From NCBI RefSeq assembly GCF_040183065.1, contig NC_091124.1:99404501-99468500 (forward strand): 64,000 bases of DNA. The letters run 5' to 3'. The translations under genes were made by a program, and so were the position numbers. This stretch comes from Periplaneta americana (Eukaryota; Arthropoda; Insecta; Blattodea; Blattidae). Positions within the stretch are counted from its first letter, which is position 1, and each line of letters starts with the position of its first letter. The notes under the pieces were generated by a model that ran no database searches, had not been told where the DNA came from, and was given only the letters and a program-made list of their open reading frames with translations. Positions 22,150 through 35,004 of the stretch are shown one piece after another.

Positions 22150-22870
22150 ACTCATTTTACAAATTTCAATGCGCTTCTAGTGCGTAACCCGGCTGTTGCC
22201 ATAATGTCTGCAATCCAGTTCAGTCCAAACATCGGCAAACATAGCAGAAACTCGAATCCTTTCAGCGGTCTTCCACAGTAGCAGGCATAGATGGTTACAC
22301 ACAACATCCTTATGTAACCCTTGAAGTAGGAATTGAGCGGTATCATGTCAGGGGAACGAGGTGGCCACACCATAGGACGTAGAAAAGGTCCCAAACTGCA
22401 AGATGAAAGTGTGGAGACGCTCCATCTTGCTGGAATATAATATCAACAGAAATATCTTTAATCAGAATTGACAGGAGGACTTGTTCCGGCATACCTAGGT
22501 ATACTAAATCAGTACAGTTTCTTCGGCAAAAAAGACTGCTCAAACATTTTTTTATTTTATTTGGTTATTTAAAGACGATGTATCAACTACGAGGTTATTT
22601 AGCGTCGATGAGTTTGGTGATAGCGAGATGGTATTTGGCGAGATGAGGCCAAGGATTCGCCATAGATTACCTGGCATTCACCTTAAGGTTGGGAAAAACC
22701 TCGGAAAAAACCCAACCAGGTAATCAGCCCAAGCGGGAATCGAATAGCGCCCGAGCGCAACTTCAGACCGGCAGGCAAGCGCCTTAACCTACTGAGCCAC
22801 GCCGGTGGCTCTGCTCAAACATATCTAGTGGTTTTCGGTAGAGCACAAAAAGAATTCAACTTCGGTCTTT
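22150..22870 (-). pseudogene. Mariner-like transposase, SINE-interrupted
   Basis: Minus-strand blocks: ALPKTTRYV (22815-22845), then after the SINE AVFFAEETVLI, DISVDIIFQQDGASPHFHLA (second-Asp block) and a degraded 'wpRSPDM.PL..Y..GYI' third block near 22330, followed by C-terminal helices reading AMFADVWTELDCR. Stops and frameshifts are frequent. The order matches mariner enzymes that carry an FFAEETVTG motif. The SINE at 22548-22810 splits the FFAEET region from its upstream part. Confidence 0.75.
22548..22810 (-). mobile_element. tRNA-derived SINE, family C
   Basis: The minus strand starts GCCACCGGCGTGGCTCAGTA (A box) and has GGTTAAGGCGCTTGCC and a B-box-like ATTCGATTCCCGC, then a body with ACCTGGTTGGGTTTTTTCCG. 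A perfect 12-bp duplication, ctgctcaaacat (22536-22547 and 22811-22822), flanks it. The head differs from family B, but the central ACCTGGTTGGG motif is shared, so B and C may share a body with different tRNA heads. Confidence 0.9.
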
Positions 22871-22879
22871 CTCGTGTAT

Positions 22880-23440
22880 GCGAGTTTTTGCTTCCCCATT
22901 AGCCTACTTGCATTTTTGTCGGTTTAAACGCCCTTAGAAAAAGTGATTTCATAACAGAAGATGATTTTGATTATGGGAATTCGTAACTTTCAAGTTGTGA
23001 AACAATCTCACATCAAAATATGTAGCGAGCTTCTTTGTCTTAGGCTGTTGTGTGTTGCACCAATTGATATTTTACAGCTCTTCAGTTTTAATCTAGTTAG
23101 CAGGATTTTAGGCACTGTTGAATGGGTCACGTTTAATTGTCAGTAAGTTTATGTTGTTGATTTACACGTGCTTCAAGTAAAACATTGTCGAGGTGAATTC
23201 ATCTGTATTTCATTGGCGCGAGGTTAACTCGGACAATTCATTTTACAAATGAAACTATATTTAACAAACGATTTATACCACTCGTTGGTGCTGCCTCTTC
23301 GAAATCTCTACGAAATCTTTGAACTGAGATTGCAGATTGTGATTCTTGACATACGTATTTAGATTTTTCTACCAGAATTTTCTATTTTGTTTATTGAAAC
23401 AACAGCAACGCGATTAAAAACTTGTACGAATATGTAAGAG
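22880..23440. other. Intergenic, nothing recognised
   Basis: No supported frame or repeat. It may include the decayed 5' part of the mariner gene to the left. Confidence 0.45.
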
Positions 23441-23446
23441 AATATA

Positions 23447-23471
23447 AACACACACACACACACACACACAC
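23447..23471. repeat. (AC)n microsatellite
   Basis: Twelve or so AC units. It is followed by a 21-base motif (23491-23511) that recurs inverted next to the giant (AC)n array at 26470-26491. Confidence 0.95.
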
Positions 23472-23619
23472 ATACACCGTGTTTCAGAATTATGGTAATA
23501 CTTCATATGATTATGTACCGTTAAGTACCGGTGAATATAATTTCTTTAAAATGCTATCAAAAGTTTGTGTTGGCATTTTATAAACACTCAATTGAGACCC
23601 TAACCTCCTTTTGAGCTAC

Positions 23620-24110
23620 TGAAAGAAGTAAAAAGGAAGATAGTAATGACAAAGCTTTTAATATAAAAATAAGCATCTTTTGAGGATTTAAAAAAAATAA
23701 GGAAGAGACTAGTGAAGTACTTTATGTGGAGTGTTTCATTATATGGGGTAGAAACATGGACATTACGATGAAGTGAAGAAAAATAACTAGAAGCATTAGA
23801 AGTATGGATATGGAGAAGAATGGGGCGTGTGAAATGGACGGATAGAATAAGAAATGAAGCTGTGATAGAAAGAGTGGTTGAAGAAAGAATAATGCTGAAA
23901 CTGATGAGGACGAGAAATAAAACTTTGCTGGGCCACTTGTTGAGAAAAAACTGCCTACTCAAGAATGCACTGGAAGGAATGGTGAACGGAAGAAGAATTC
24001 GAAGCAGAAGATATCAGATGATTGACGACATTAAGATATATGGATCATATGCGAAGAAAAAGAGGAAGGCACAAAATAGGTAGGATTGGAGAACGCTGGA
24101 TTTGCCGTGA
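23620..24110 (+). pseudogene. LINE reverse transcriptase C-terminal fragment, family L4
   Basis: The plus strand reads, with frame changes, RKRLVKYFMWSVSLYGVETW, TLR, LEALEVWIWRRMGRVKWTDR, IRNEAVIERVVEERIMLKL, LLGHLLRKNCLLKNALEGMV, NGRRIRSRRYQMIDDIKIYG, SYAKKKRKAQN. These are the YG-ETWTLR and WRR...W.D.IRN...GH..R motifs of LINE post-polymerase domains. Only the last ~150 residues remain. A second, minus-strand copy at 58565-58990 lacks an internal block. Confidence 0.75.
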
Positions 24111-24119
24111 AATACCTGT

Positions 24120-24520
24120 CATTTGGCAGAACACTATGCATGTATATACTGTATGTAATGTAAGACCCTTGTTACACTGCATAGGCCTACATTAACACCA
24201 TAGTCAAATTCTTGCTACAATTTCTCCAACATACCTCTGTTTATGGATGCAGTCACGATGTCTTCAATTTCGGGTGAGGGACATTACAATCCAGAACTGC
24301 GATTTAGAAGGTTTATTGTGTTAACCCTAGAATTAGACGTATTTCCAACCCACACCATCTGATTACTTTAAAGTTCGCAGCGTACCCAAGTTTCGAGCAA
24401 AAAAACCGAATTTTCCAAAGATCAGCCCCCTCCGTTCTTTGCCAAGCGGCGTTTGGGGAATGCTATTTTGTCGCCTAACAGTCGCGTACTTGTACGAATA
24501 CAGCACACTGCACCGTGAAC
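24120..24520. other. Intergenic, nothing recognised
   Basis: No supported feature. Confidence 0.5.
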
Positions 24521-24524
24521 TTTA

Positions 24525-24735
24525 CCTGGACTGTGGTAATGATGTTAATGACATGCGAATAAATGATGGCGAAATGAATCAGAAACCCAACGCCGATAGT
24601 CATCCAGTAATTCCTCTCTAATTGGTTGCTGGAAAATATCGGAAAAACCACAACCAGGTAAGTTTTCCCAAATAGAATTTAACCCGTGCCTGCTTGTTTC
24701 ACAGTAGAAATGCAAGCCTTTATTCCACAGTGGGA
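24525..24735 (-). mobile_element. Degenerate SINE, family B
   Basis: On the minus strand 'ccactgtggaataaaggct', 'acctggttgtggtttttccgata' and 'ttcatttcgccatcatttattcg' follow family B in order, but the B box and the middle are heavily mutated. One of the oldest SINE copies here. Confidence 0.65.
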
Positions 24736-24739
24736 GACT

Positions 24740-24890
24740 CATGCTATATCTTACTTCTTGAAGGTATATAAACTGCATCCTTCACATACCCCAAAAGAAA
24801 AGGTCACATGGTGTCAAATCTGGTGATTTGGGAGGCCATAGATATTAGTCCTGATCATCGGTGGTATCACATTCATTCCAATGATATGGT
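24740..24890 (-). pseudogene. Mariner-like transposase fragment
   Basis: The minus strand reads WPPKSPDLTPCDLFFWGM (the third catalytic-block region; mariner consensus WPPRSPDLTPCDFFLWG), then after a frameshift VKDAVYIPS. The rest is lost; the adjoining SINE may have cut into it. Confidence 0.7.
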
Positions 24891-25089
24891 AAGTAGGCAA
24901 TTTGGTAATGTCTACGAAGCAACCTTTGTACTTTTGTTACTGAATTTATTTTCCAAGCTACAAAATGCAAAACGATCTATACTTTGAAGTTTCCAATTTT
25001 TAACAATGTTTCCTATTGCAACAGACATAACACGATTTCCGAAATTAAGAATTTGAAACTTTGAAAGTTAGACTATAAAATAACATGTA

Positions 25090-26429
25090 CACTGGCTCGC
25101 AAAACTTTTGTCCGATATGCTGTACAATTTTTCTCGTTCTTAAGTCGGTATTTGTACTCACTCTTTGATAGTAGCGTAGGCGGCAGGTAGTCTCCCCGGA
25201 GGTAAAAACCACCCCGCCTCACAACAGAAAGATTGAACCAGGCTACTTAGTAAACTTAAAGAGAATGTGTTTACTTAGTGGTCTAGTGATATAGTAGATC
25301 AATTTAATAAACACGGCGTTTTGTAGCTCCTCCTCAGGCCACGGTTCTTTGCATTATAATGCGCTTATAGCTTATTTTTCTTTGGCTGTTGTAATAACAC
25401 TACGCTAATAAAATTACATCGATTAAAGGTGGCACTAACAATCAATAGATTAATGTTATAAAAAATCGGGTAAGTAATTTTATTTAAACAAATTTTTATT
25501 GTTATGTGTATAATTTAAAACTTGATTGTCAATTATATCCCGTATAATGCAGCAGTTTAATTTATATTTTGCACGCATAAAAAAAGGTTAGCATATTACT
25601 CTCATATAGTAATGGAACGAAAATGTGGATAACGAACTAAAAAATAAGCAAAGCATATAGAAATAGCAAATGTCTGTGTTTACTACATCAAACATGATAC
25701 TGGAACCATAATATCTGATACAACAATGATGTGTAGATGGAGGAATTGTCCTGTTGAAAAAACATAATTATATCAGGTTGCAACATGCGCATGTTAAGTA
25801 GCATACAGTATTTTCCAGTATGTGAATCGTGCATTGCTGGGAAGTCAAATTCTCTTCACTTTTACACAGAGTTCCTCCTCATAGCCTGGAAATCCATCCT
25901 CAAATAGCGACAGAAATAGTCCACTGCGTTGTGTTGATGTTACATATGCTGGCTGGAACCTTGTGAACCCAATAGGACAAAATACCTGAATAGGCTTATG
26001 ACTAGTGTTTGAGAAAATCTTTTAATCTGAAAATTTTACATTTTCCCATGGATATTCATAAAATTCTTGTCAAAACGCGATGTGATTTATTCTATGTTTA
26101 TGATCCAACATGGTATTTATACGTGCAGGGAAGATGAAACATTTTCCTGGAATATTATATACTATTCAAGAGAAATAAACAACATATTTTAAACATTTCC
26201 GTGCAAAATAGACTCATGGTTTTATTTCTCTCGGTTACACATACCGTTATTGCTCAAAAAGGTTGTCTTTGGTTCGATTAGCTAGGCATATACCTGCAAC
26301 TCAAGAGTTCAAATACCTCCCTTCCCAAGACGACATGTGGAGTGGGGTATGTAGACATATTGCCAACATAATATCTCACAAAGTTCACTTCCAGATTATT
26401 TCATAGGACTAAAGTTTTGCGAGCCAGTG
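25090..26429 (-). mobile_element. Tc1-like element with matching TIRs
   Basis: The ends are CACTGGCTCGCAAAACTTTT at 25090 (plus) and CACTGGCTCGCAAAACTTTA at 26429 (minus), continuing into GTCC and bounded by TA on both sides. Around 25742-25775 the minus strand reads FFQQDNSSIYTS, the second-Asp block of Tc1/Tc3 enzymes (consensus FQQDNAPIHTA). The rest of the transposase is too decayed to follow. At 1.34 kb the size is near that of full Tc1 elements. Confidence 0.75.
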
Positions 26430-26503
26430 TACAATGTCAATTTCTCTGTAAAAGAGTCTACGTAATGTGAATCATATGAAAGTATTACCATCATTTTTAA
26501 AAA

Positions 26504-28607
<2,104 letters not shown>

Positions 28608-28609
28608 AT

Positions 28610-29390
28610 GTGAAAGATGTTCAATGAAAGTCCTTGTAAGGGACAAATCACTGGCACAGTATGAATGGAAAAGTATTCTACCATTTTGTTCCTTTGGGCT
28701 TACATTTCCTAGATATAATTGAAGAGTACAAGAAAAAAACGACGAATGTCACAATTCTGTTAAGGGTATTGTCATTATCCAATTCAATAGGTTACTAAAA
28801 ACTTTTTAGTGTTTTCTTCTCAAGACTCGTAAAAAGAATTTTCACTACGAGTACCGTTATCCTTTTCTTTATTTTCAATAGGAACAACAATAAATTTAGC
28901 AGTAACATATTGAATTAGACCGTGATCTCATCCTTAACAGAAATTATATTTTTCTCCTGTACTCTTCAATAATTCTACAAGCTGATTTTTCGTATAATTT
29001 TTATTTAAACGAATCTAGAAATGCACATTTTATAATTGCCTTTATATTAGAGTCCTTTGTTCCAAAAATATTTTTCTTAATGTTCCTGTCAGATTTACGA
29101 TTCAAAACCATTTCATTACTGTAATTATTAAGAAATCATTTTATATAATGGATGTTTGGCAACACTGTTACGTAAACGTAGACCCTCTATCTTTCCCACT
29201 TAACGTGCTCTTGGACGATGGAGATTTTAGCATTTATTTTGTAAAATTATTTTTCGTTGGTTTTATTTATTTCTTTAATTAATTTATTTAAATGCTGTTC
29301 TCAACAGCTGGCGTATTTAATAAAGTAAGCTTCAATGAAACCAATAGTATAAAAAATTCAATAAACGGTAATTATTAATATTATAAATCA
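28610..29390. other. Intergenic, nothing recognised
   Basis: AT-rich; no supported feature. Confidence 0.5.
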
Positions 29391-29398
29391 GCGGTTCT

Positions 29399-29696
29399 CA
29401 ACCATTTTTAATGGCGTACCACTATATTTATCTCAGGAAATTTGCTGTTCCAATAACCAAATTTAATGTAGGAAAATGTCATGTGTAGCTTACAGAGTCT
29501 GTTTAATTGAGGAACAGTTACTATTTGGACTTACTGAATGGAATGTTCCATAAAATAAAACAGAAAACAACTACATATTTTTATATTTTATTATAATTTA
29601 CTTTTTTATTTCATACTTTAAGTATCACCCAGCAGTGTGGCTCTCGTACTACTAGTAGTACGCGTACCATAGGTTGAGAACCGCTGCCGTAAATAA
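29399..29696. mobile_element. Non-autonomous hAT element (MITE)
   Basis: Both ends read CAGCGGTTCTCAACC (left plus strand, right minus strand) and continue into a GGCGTACCAC / GGTACGCGTAC block. Flanking octamers ttataaat and ccgtaaat share only their last five bases, so the duplication is degraded or the end is shifted slightly. The 298-bp interior is AT-rich and non-coding. Confidence 0.75.
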
Positions 29697-29699
29697 TAG

Positions 29700-30635
29700 C
29701 AATGGTGAAAGTAGTACAGATTTTGAACTTAATCTGACGCTGTTTTATTACTTAACGAGCTCATTGTAACTCTAAATAACGTGCTGTCCTTTGAACAAAT
29801 GAAACTAAAATCTATACTTTCTGTTGCACTTTGCGTGAATCGGATAACGAATTGTCTCTTTTGCTGTGATTTGTTATTTTAAATGAATTTTAATGCTTCA
29901 TGTATCTGATTTTAGCTTGATATTTGGCCTAAATTTTGCTCCTGTTCTAACAAAAAGTAACGTTTAGTTGCTTGAATTCAATGTAAGATGAGGTTGACTT
30001 TAGATCAATTTTGAAATTAACTTGAATTTTTAATTTAGAACTTAGGCTACTACTAAACTAATTTCAATATTCCTATTTATTAATAATACTGTCAATATTA
30101 CATCATACAAAATTGTAATTAATATTTTACATAATATCATTTACAGTATAATTAATATAGCACACTATTTATCGTTAAGGTTATAGGTGTTACGCAAATG
30201 TATATAGATGATCATACATATTTAGTCCAATTTCTGTAAGTGATATAAAGGTGCGCAAGTTAAGACGAATATCAATAATCAATTTAATATGTAAGTGTAG
30301 ATATGGATTTTTAATCATATTAGTATAATTTTAACCATGAACACATAAATGTAAAATGTGTTAGTTTTTAAAAGTTTTAAGAAATATTTCATATTAATAA
30401 ATGACGAGATAATGATGTAACTTACAATAATAGTTCTAAAAAATCAATATTTAATATAACATTTCAACAAATAATTGAAGAGGTAGATTCCAAACTGATC
30501 TAAATCCAAATGACAAGTTATGAGAACAATAACAAAACCTGATAAAATAATTTTGAGGCCCTTAGATTCTGCATGTGTTTCTTCAAACGGATTTACAACA
30601 AAACTTAGGAGATTCTGTTAAATAAACTTACGCAA
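29700..30635. other. Intergenic, nothing recognised
   Basis: Very AT-rich; no supported feature. Confidence 0.5.
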
Positions 30636-30640
30636 TTATA

Positions 30641-31465
30641 CAGAATGTATCAAAAGGTCAGGTCAATCCTCAAGGAGGTGATTCAGGATCTTATTTACAA
30701 CAAAAAATCCTAATACACTTTTTCAATATTCATTCCCGTTTCCAACTTACACGAATATCACGTACCGTATCTATCTCCATTTGATTCCACACCTAATGGA
30801 CCTGTCTGCTTGAGAGAAGATAGGCTAATTGTCAGTTGTCTAGAGCAGATGCTCAAAATGTCCCCCTCTCGCACAAACACACGCTTCAGCATACCGTCTG
30901 ACCTCTCGCTGCACATTATCCAATCCATGCTGATGTATCCCCATTGCAGTCGTGTTAATCTTTGCAACGAACTCTTCTCTCTTACTATCTCCGTTTGGTA
31001 CACTTTCTCCTTCATGCAGCACCAGAGAAAGAAGTCCAATGGTGTCAGGTCTGGGGACCGGGTCGGCCAGGCAACAGGCCCACCCCTTTAAATCCATCTG
31101 CCTGGAAAATAATGATCTAACCATTGGCGTACTGGAAGTCTGAGATGTGCTGGAGCACCGTTTAGTTGATACCAGCACGGATTTGATAATGTGCAGCGAG
31201 AGGTCAGACGGCATGATGAAGCGTGTGTTCGTGCGAGAGGGGGGCATTTTGAGCATCTTCTCTAGACACTGACAAATTAGCCTACCTTCTCTCAAGCAGA
31301 CAGGTCCATTAGGTGTGGAATCAAATGGAGATAGATACGATAGGTGATATTCGTGTAACTCGGAAACGGGGATGAATATTGAAAAAGTGTATTAGGATTT
31401 TTTTGTTGGAAATAAGGTCCGGAATCACCTCCTTAAAGTTTGATCTGACCTTTTGATACATTCTG
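30641..31465 (-). mobile_element. Foldback mariner-like element with about 280-bp inverted arms
   Basis: TA-flanked ends read CAGAATGTATCAAAAGGTCA on both outer strands. Inverted similarity continues for roughly 280 bases (30641-30925 against 31190-31465), including the 'gacctgtctgcttgagagaa' block. The arms encode the transposase C-terminus: minus-strand 30758-31039 reads MDFFLWCCMKEKVYQTEI and then ERSDGMLKRVFVREGDIL; the other frame gives INTTAMGIHQHGLDNVQREV and ARGGHFEHLL. The C-terminal coding part has therefore been duplicated in inverted orientation and the catalytic core lost. Non-autonomous. Confidence 0.8.
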
Positions 31466-31519
31466 TATATAGGCTTGAAAAGTATAAATTAAAACGTGAA
31501 TAAGGCAAGTTAAAATCTT

Positions 31520-31780
31520 TATTTTTATTTATTTTAGTGTGTTATTTTACGACGCTGTATCAACATCTAGATTATTTAGCGTCTGAATGATGTGAAGGTG
31601 ATAATGCCGGTGAAATGAGTCCGGGGTCCAGCACCGAAAGTTACCTAGCATTTGCTCTACTGGGTTGAGGGAAAACCCCGGAGAAAACCTCAACCAGGTA
31701 ACTTGCCCCGACCGGGATTCGAACCCGGGCCACCTGGTTTCGCGGCCAGACGCGCTGACCGTTACTCCACAGGTGTGGAC
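31520..31780 (-). mobile_element. tRNA-derived SINE, family B, intact copy
   Basis: The minus strand has CCTGTGGAGTAACGGTCAGC (A box), GGTTCGAATCCCGG (B box), the ACCTGGTTGAGG body and the tail 'gatgttgatacagcgtcgta'. A perfect 11-bp duplication, gttaaaatctt (31509-31519 and 31781-31791), flanks it. It is the best-preserved family B copy in the window and a useful reference for the others. Confidence 0.92.
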
Positions 31781-31956
31781 GTTAAAATCTTAAAAAAGTA
31801 CTTAGGACACTTTGGAATCTACCTCTTCAATTGGATTATGTAAGCTAAAGTACAACCCGGGTTCAAAGATGTTAATCAGATAAAGGTTATTACATTGTAC
31901 TTGTCTGACATTGTAAGTTTAATATACAATCACATTTAGATATCATTATGTTTTTT

Positions 31957-31996
31957 TGTAGTCTGAAGATGCCGAACTGGCGAAAACGTTAACTAC
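31957..31996 (+). ncRNA. Hammerhead-ribozyme-like motif
   Basis: TGTAGT is followed by the core CTGAAGA, a short hairpin (TGCC-GAACT-GGC), GAA, a six-base palindrome AACGTT, then A and ACTAC, which pairs with the leading GTAGT. This matches a type I hammerhead layout with a minimal palindromic stem III, as described in Penelope-like elements and retrozymes. One U next to stem II is unpaired, which may weaken it. No Penelope protein was found beside it, so it may be a solitary remnant or a chance match. Confidence 0.4.
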
Positions 31997-31999
31997 TAC

Positions 32000-32576
32000 A
32001 TTAATGTAGTGTAAATAGCATGATGTAAAATGTTAATTACAATATCGTATGGTGAGTCACAGCAACTGTATTATTAATAAATAAGTATATTCAAATTAGT
32101 AATCGATTTATCGGAAATTTTACAATGACTTGTAGCCTTACTGCGGGGCTGCCAACGCAATCACGTTGTTACTTTACACCTCATCTATGCTGTTACAATT
32201 TAACTCAATTGATATTACCAACGACCGATACTTGAATGACTCACAATTAAGTTCGTAAAATATGTAACGAGCAAATGTAAATTAAGTTACTGAAAAGCAC
32301 GTGGTCGTAATGGTTACTTACCAAAGACAGTCATCCCATGAAACAGGTCTGATATTGACAATGGTTATATAACCGCCCTCACTGCTGCTCATGCGTTCAC
32401 ACGTCATACTAAATTTACTGCAATGTTGCAATTTTTTCAAGAAAAAAAGTCGATTTCCGCTAAATAAAAAAAAATAACGCAAAATGACAAAGTAAATATC
32501 TCTTCATTTTATTATATTCATTTACTCTATAAAGTTACTGCAATTGAACAACTTCTTCCCTGTAGGCCTATATAGG

Positions 32577-32627
<51 letters not shown>

Positions 32628-33170
32628 CTTTGGCTTTATCCTATCCTTACTCCGATGTTCGATCCCTGGTTTCTATGTATTTCTTTTCTCGCTGAACTTG
32701 AAAGGAATGTGATAGTAAATATAAGGGAAAGATAACTCTTGCGTAGGATTTAATATTCATTTAATTTCATTTTATTTGGAAAAAAATAATTATAATAACC
32801 TCATGATTCTTGAGTGATTTAAAAAGTTCAAGGTTATTTTTTCACACTCACAATTAGGTGCAAATGAAAAAAATCGAAGGAATGTTGTATGAGTTACTTT
32901 CTTTAAAAACAACAAAACTCATCTCTTTGTACACTTAAAGAGTTCATAATATATATTCTTGTTTCGTTGATTCTATTATTTCGTTCAGTTTTGAAGGGGG
33001 TTTTATGTTACAACATGTCGGTCTGTTTCATCACTCGTCAATTTTTACAACAGACAAAACCATAACATTCATAAATTGTAAGTTGAGTCACACACACCAT
33101 AGTAACATCGTGGTCCGGAGGTCGCGTCCCACTCGGTACGAAACGTTCCTGATAGGCTGTTACGAATAAA
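32000..33170. other. Intergenic; (AT)n tract at 32578-32622
   Basis: AT-rich sequence with one dinucleotide microsatellite. A perfect palindrome, actacattaatgtagt, lies at 31993-32008, just before this stretch. No gene seen. Confidence 0.5.
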
Positions 33171-33191
33171 AAAGGGCACTTGATATCGAAG

Positions 33192-33197
33192 TTTATT
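33192..33197 (-). promoter_or_regulatory. Polyadenylation signal AATAAA
   Basis: On the minus strand AATAAA lies about 40 bases after the TGA of the exon at 33236-33628, a plausible position for a very short 3' untranslated region. Confidence 0.6.
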
Positions 33198-33235
33198 CCG
33201 CAGTTGTAAAGCTCCGCTTACAACTTGGTCACTAG

Positions 33236-33628
33236 TCAGACGGTGCTCTCGCGCTTCGTCACCATCAGGGGCGTTTCGGCAGTGGCATGCTCCTCCTCGC
33301 CCAGCGGCGGTCCAGCAATGATCAGTGGCGGCTTCTGAGCCTTCACTGCCGCGGCGGCTACGGCTGCACCAGGGGCGATCGGGGCCACAGTCTCAGGGGG
33401 CGGGTGGTGCAGGTGGGGGTGTGAGTGGTGGTGCAGCGAAGCCACGGCGGCCGGGGCGGGGTAAGAAGTTGCCGCGCATATGGCCACGGGTATGCCGCCG
33501 CTAGGAGGGCCCGTTGCGATCTGCGGGTGGTGTCGCACACCCGCTATGCCCCCTGCGTATGTCGGCCAGTGCTGGCGTGGCAGCGTGCAGCCCGCGGGCT
33601 GGAACGAGGAGCCCTCCCCTCCGGGCTT
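33236..33628 (-). CDS. Probable terminal coding exon of a host gene, His/Pro/Ala-rich tail
   Basis: A GC- and CpG-rich block stands out sharply from its AT-rich surroundings. The minus strand has a 3' splice site (tctttgtgttgcag|AAG) and then an open frame of 130 codons to TGA. The peptide starts KPGGEGSSFQPAGCTLPRQH, has an Ala/Pro-rich middle with an SLHHHSHPHLHHPPP histidine stretch, an AAVAAAAVKAQKPPLI segment, and ends LMVTKRESTV. The last four residues fit a class I PDZ ligand (S/T-x-V). There is no signal peptide or membrane segment, which suits the cytoplasmic tail of a membrane protein; that is inference. The upstream exons were not found to the right within this window. I do not recognise the gene. 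Confidence 0.65.
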   Translation of the reverse strand, partial: KPGGEGSSFQPAGCTLPRQHWPTYAGGIAGVRHHPQIATGPPSGGIPVAICAATSYPAPAAVASLHHHSHPHLHHPPPETVAPIAPGAAVAAAAVKAQKPPLIIAGPPLGEEEHATAETPLMVTKRESTV

Positions 33629-33850
33629 CTGCAACACAAAGACATGCCGTATTTGAGACCAAAGCCAACTCAATGTATATCATGAAGAAACTATTGAGTT
33701 ATGAGTTAATGTCATTGCAGGTGGTGGCAAAAATCTAAATTATATCTCACATTACTCAGCCTTATTGGTATTGTAGGTGTCCATTATACCAACAATATTA
33801 GTAGTAATCTATTTTTCATATTACTACCCAAGGGTAGAGCGCGTAATGAT

Positions 33851-34048
33851 ATAATAATTAATAATAATTGATTTATTTAATCTAGCAGAGCTAAGGCCAG
33901 TAGGCCTTCTCTTCCGCCCAGCCAGACTCTACAATTGCTTACATAGTTATTACATTAATATCTAGACCATAAAACAACATGAAAGTAAATAATGAAAGTT
34001 GGATAAGTAATGTTAGTGTGACAATAATAAACATTGGTAAGAAATAGT

Positions 34049-34118
<70 letters not shown>

Positions 34119-34590
34119 TAATTTAGATATTTATCTGTGATATATATATAACCATTAAACATTGAGAAACCTGAAACAGCTATCATTGTTAACAAGAATT
34201 GTTAGAAAAATATTTCGTTAATCTATTCTTAAATTGGTTTGATGTCTGACAGTCCCTGACATTACTCGGTAGGGAATTCCAAAGCCGAGGAACAGCCACA
34301 GTGAAAGAAGATGAATATGAGGATGTTCGGTGGGAGGGAATGGATAATATTGAGGAGTGTTGTGATCGTGTGTCTAGGTTATGATGGGTGGATAAATTTT
34401 GAAAACGAGACGCAAGATAGACAGGAGTGGAGAAATGCAATATGTGAAAGAGAAGGGAAAGACAGTGGATTTTCCTACGATCTTCTAGACGGAGCCAGGA
34501 TAACATTTCGAGGGATGGTGTTACGTGATCAGCCCGGAGAATATTGCACACGAAACGGACGCACATATTATGAACACATTGTAGACTCTG
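33851..34590 (-). pseudogene. LINE 3' end with reverse transcriptase tail, family L3
   Basis: The minus strand, in one frame to a stop at 34189, reads LQCVHNMCVRFVCNILRADH, LEMLSWLRLEDRRKIHCLSL, LFHILHFSTPVYLASRFQNL, and AVPRLWNSLPSNVRDCQTSN with FKNRLTKYF. This is the post-polymerase tail of a CR1/Jockey-group LINE (LQ..QN...R...; PRLWN.LP). A 3' untranslated part follows, including an (ATT)n at 34046-34116, and ends GAAGGCC-GGCCTTAGCTCTGC with AATAAATC. The 3' end resembles those at 48656, 50090 and 50398. The 5' part is missing. Confidence 0.75.
34046..34116. repeat. (ATA)n microsatellite
   Basis: About 22 perfect units inside the 3' region of the LINE remnant. Confidence 0.95.
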
Positions 34591-35004
34591 CGCCGAAGTA
34601 ACGCTTTGAATGAAATGTTTAACAACAATACACACAACGCATATTATGTTTTTTGGTTTCACAGTGGCCTAAGCCTATGCATATAAATATAATGGTTCAA
34701 CATTAGACTGAAACAATGCATTCCCTATGCTATCCGATCTATTCACATGAACGACCTACGTCTTTAATAGAGAGATATTATGACGAGAGGCGAGAAAACG
34801 GCGAGTAACTGGCAGACCGCTCCCTGCGATATGTGGGCTGTTAGAGGTACGCCGTAGTAGATCCTAAGTCGCCATATGACATTCGCTGTAGTCACGAGTT
34901 GTGTTACAAAAGTCTTGATTCTTCAAGTGTACAAAGTTAGTGTTAGTGATTATTGTGTATTTAGGTAATGCCTACCAACAAATTCTCATTCAATACGTTC
35001 ATAA

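Noticed and set aside
33425-33738. Plus-strand frames over the GC-rich exon
   Set aside because: No splice or domain support. GC-rich DNA keeps antisense frames open, and the minus-strand frame has the splice acceptor, stop and poly(A) signal.
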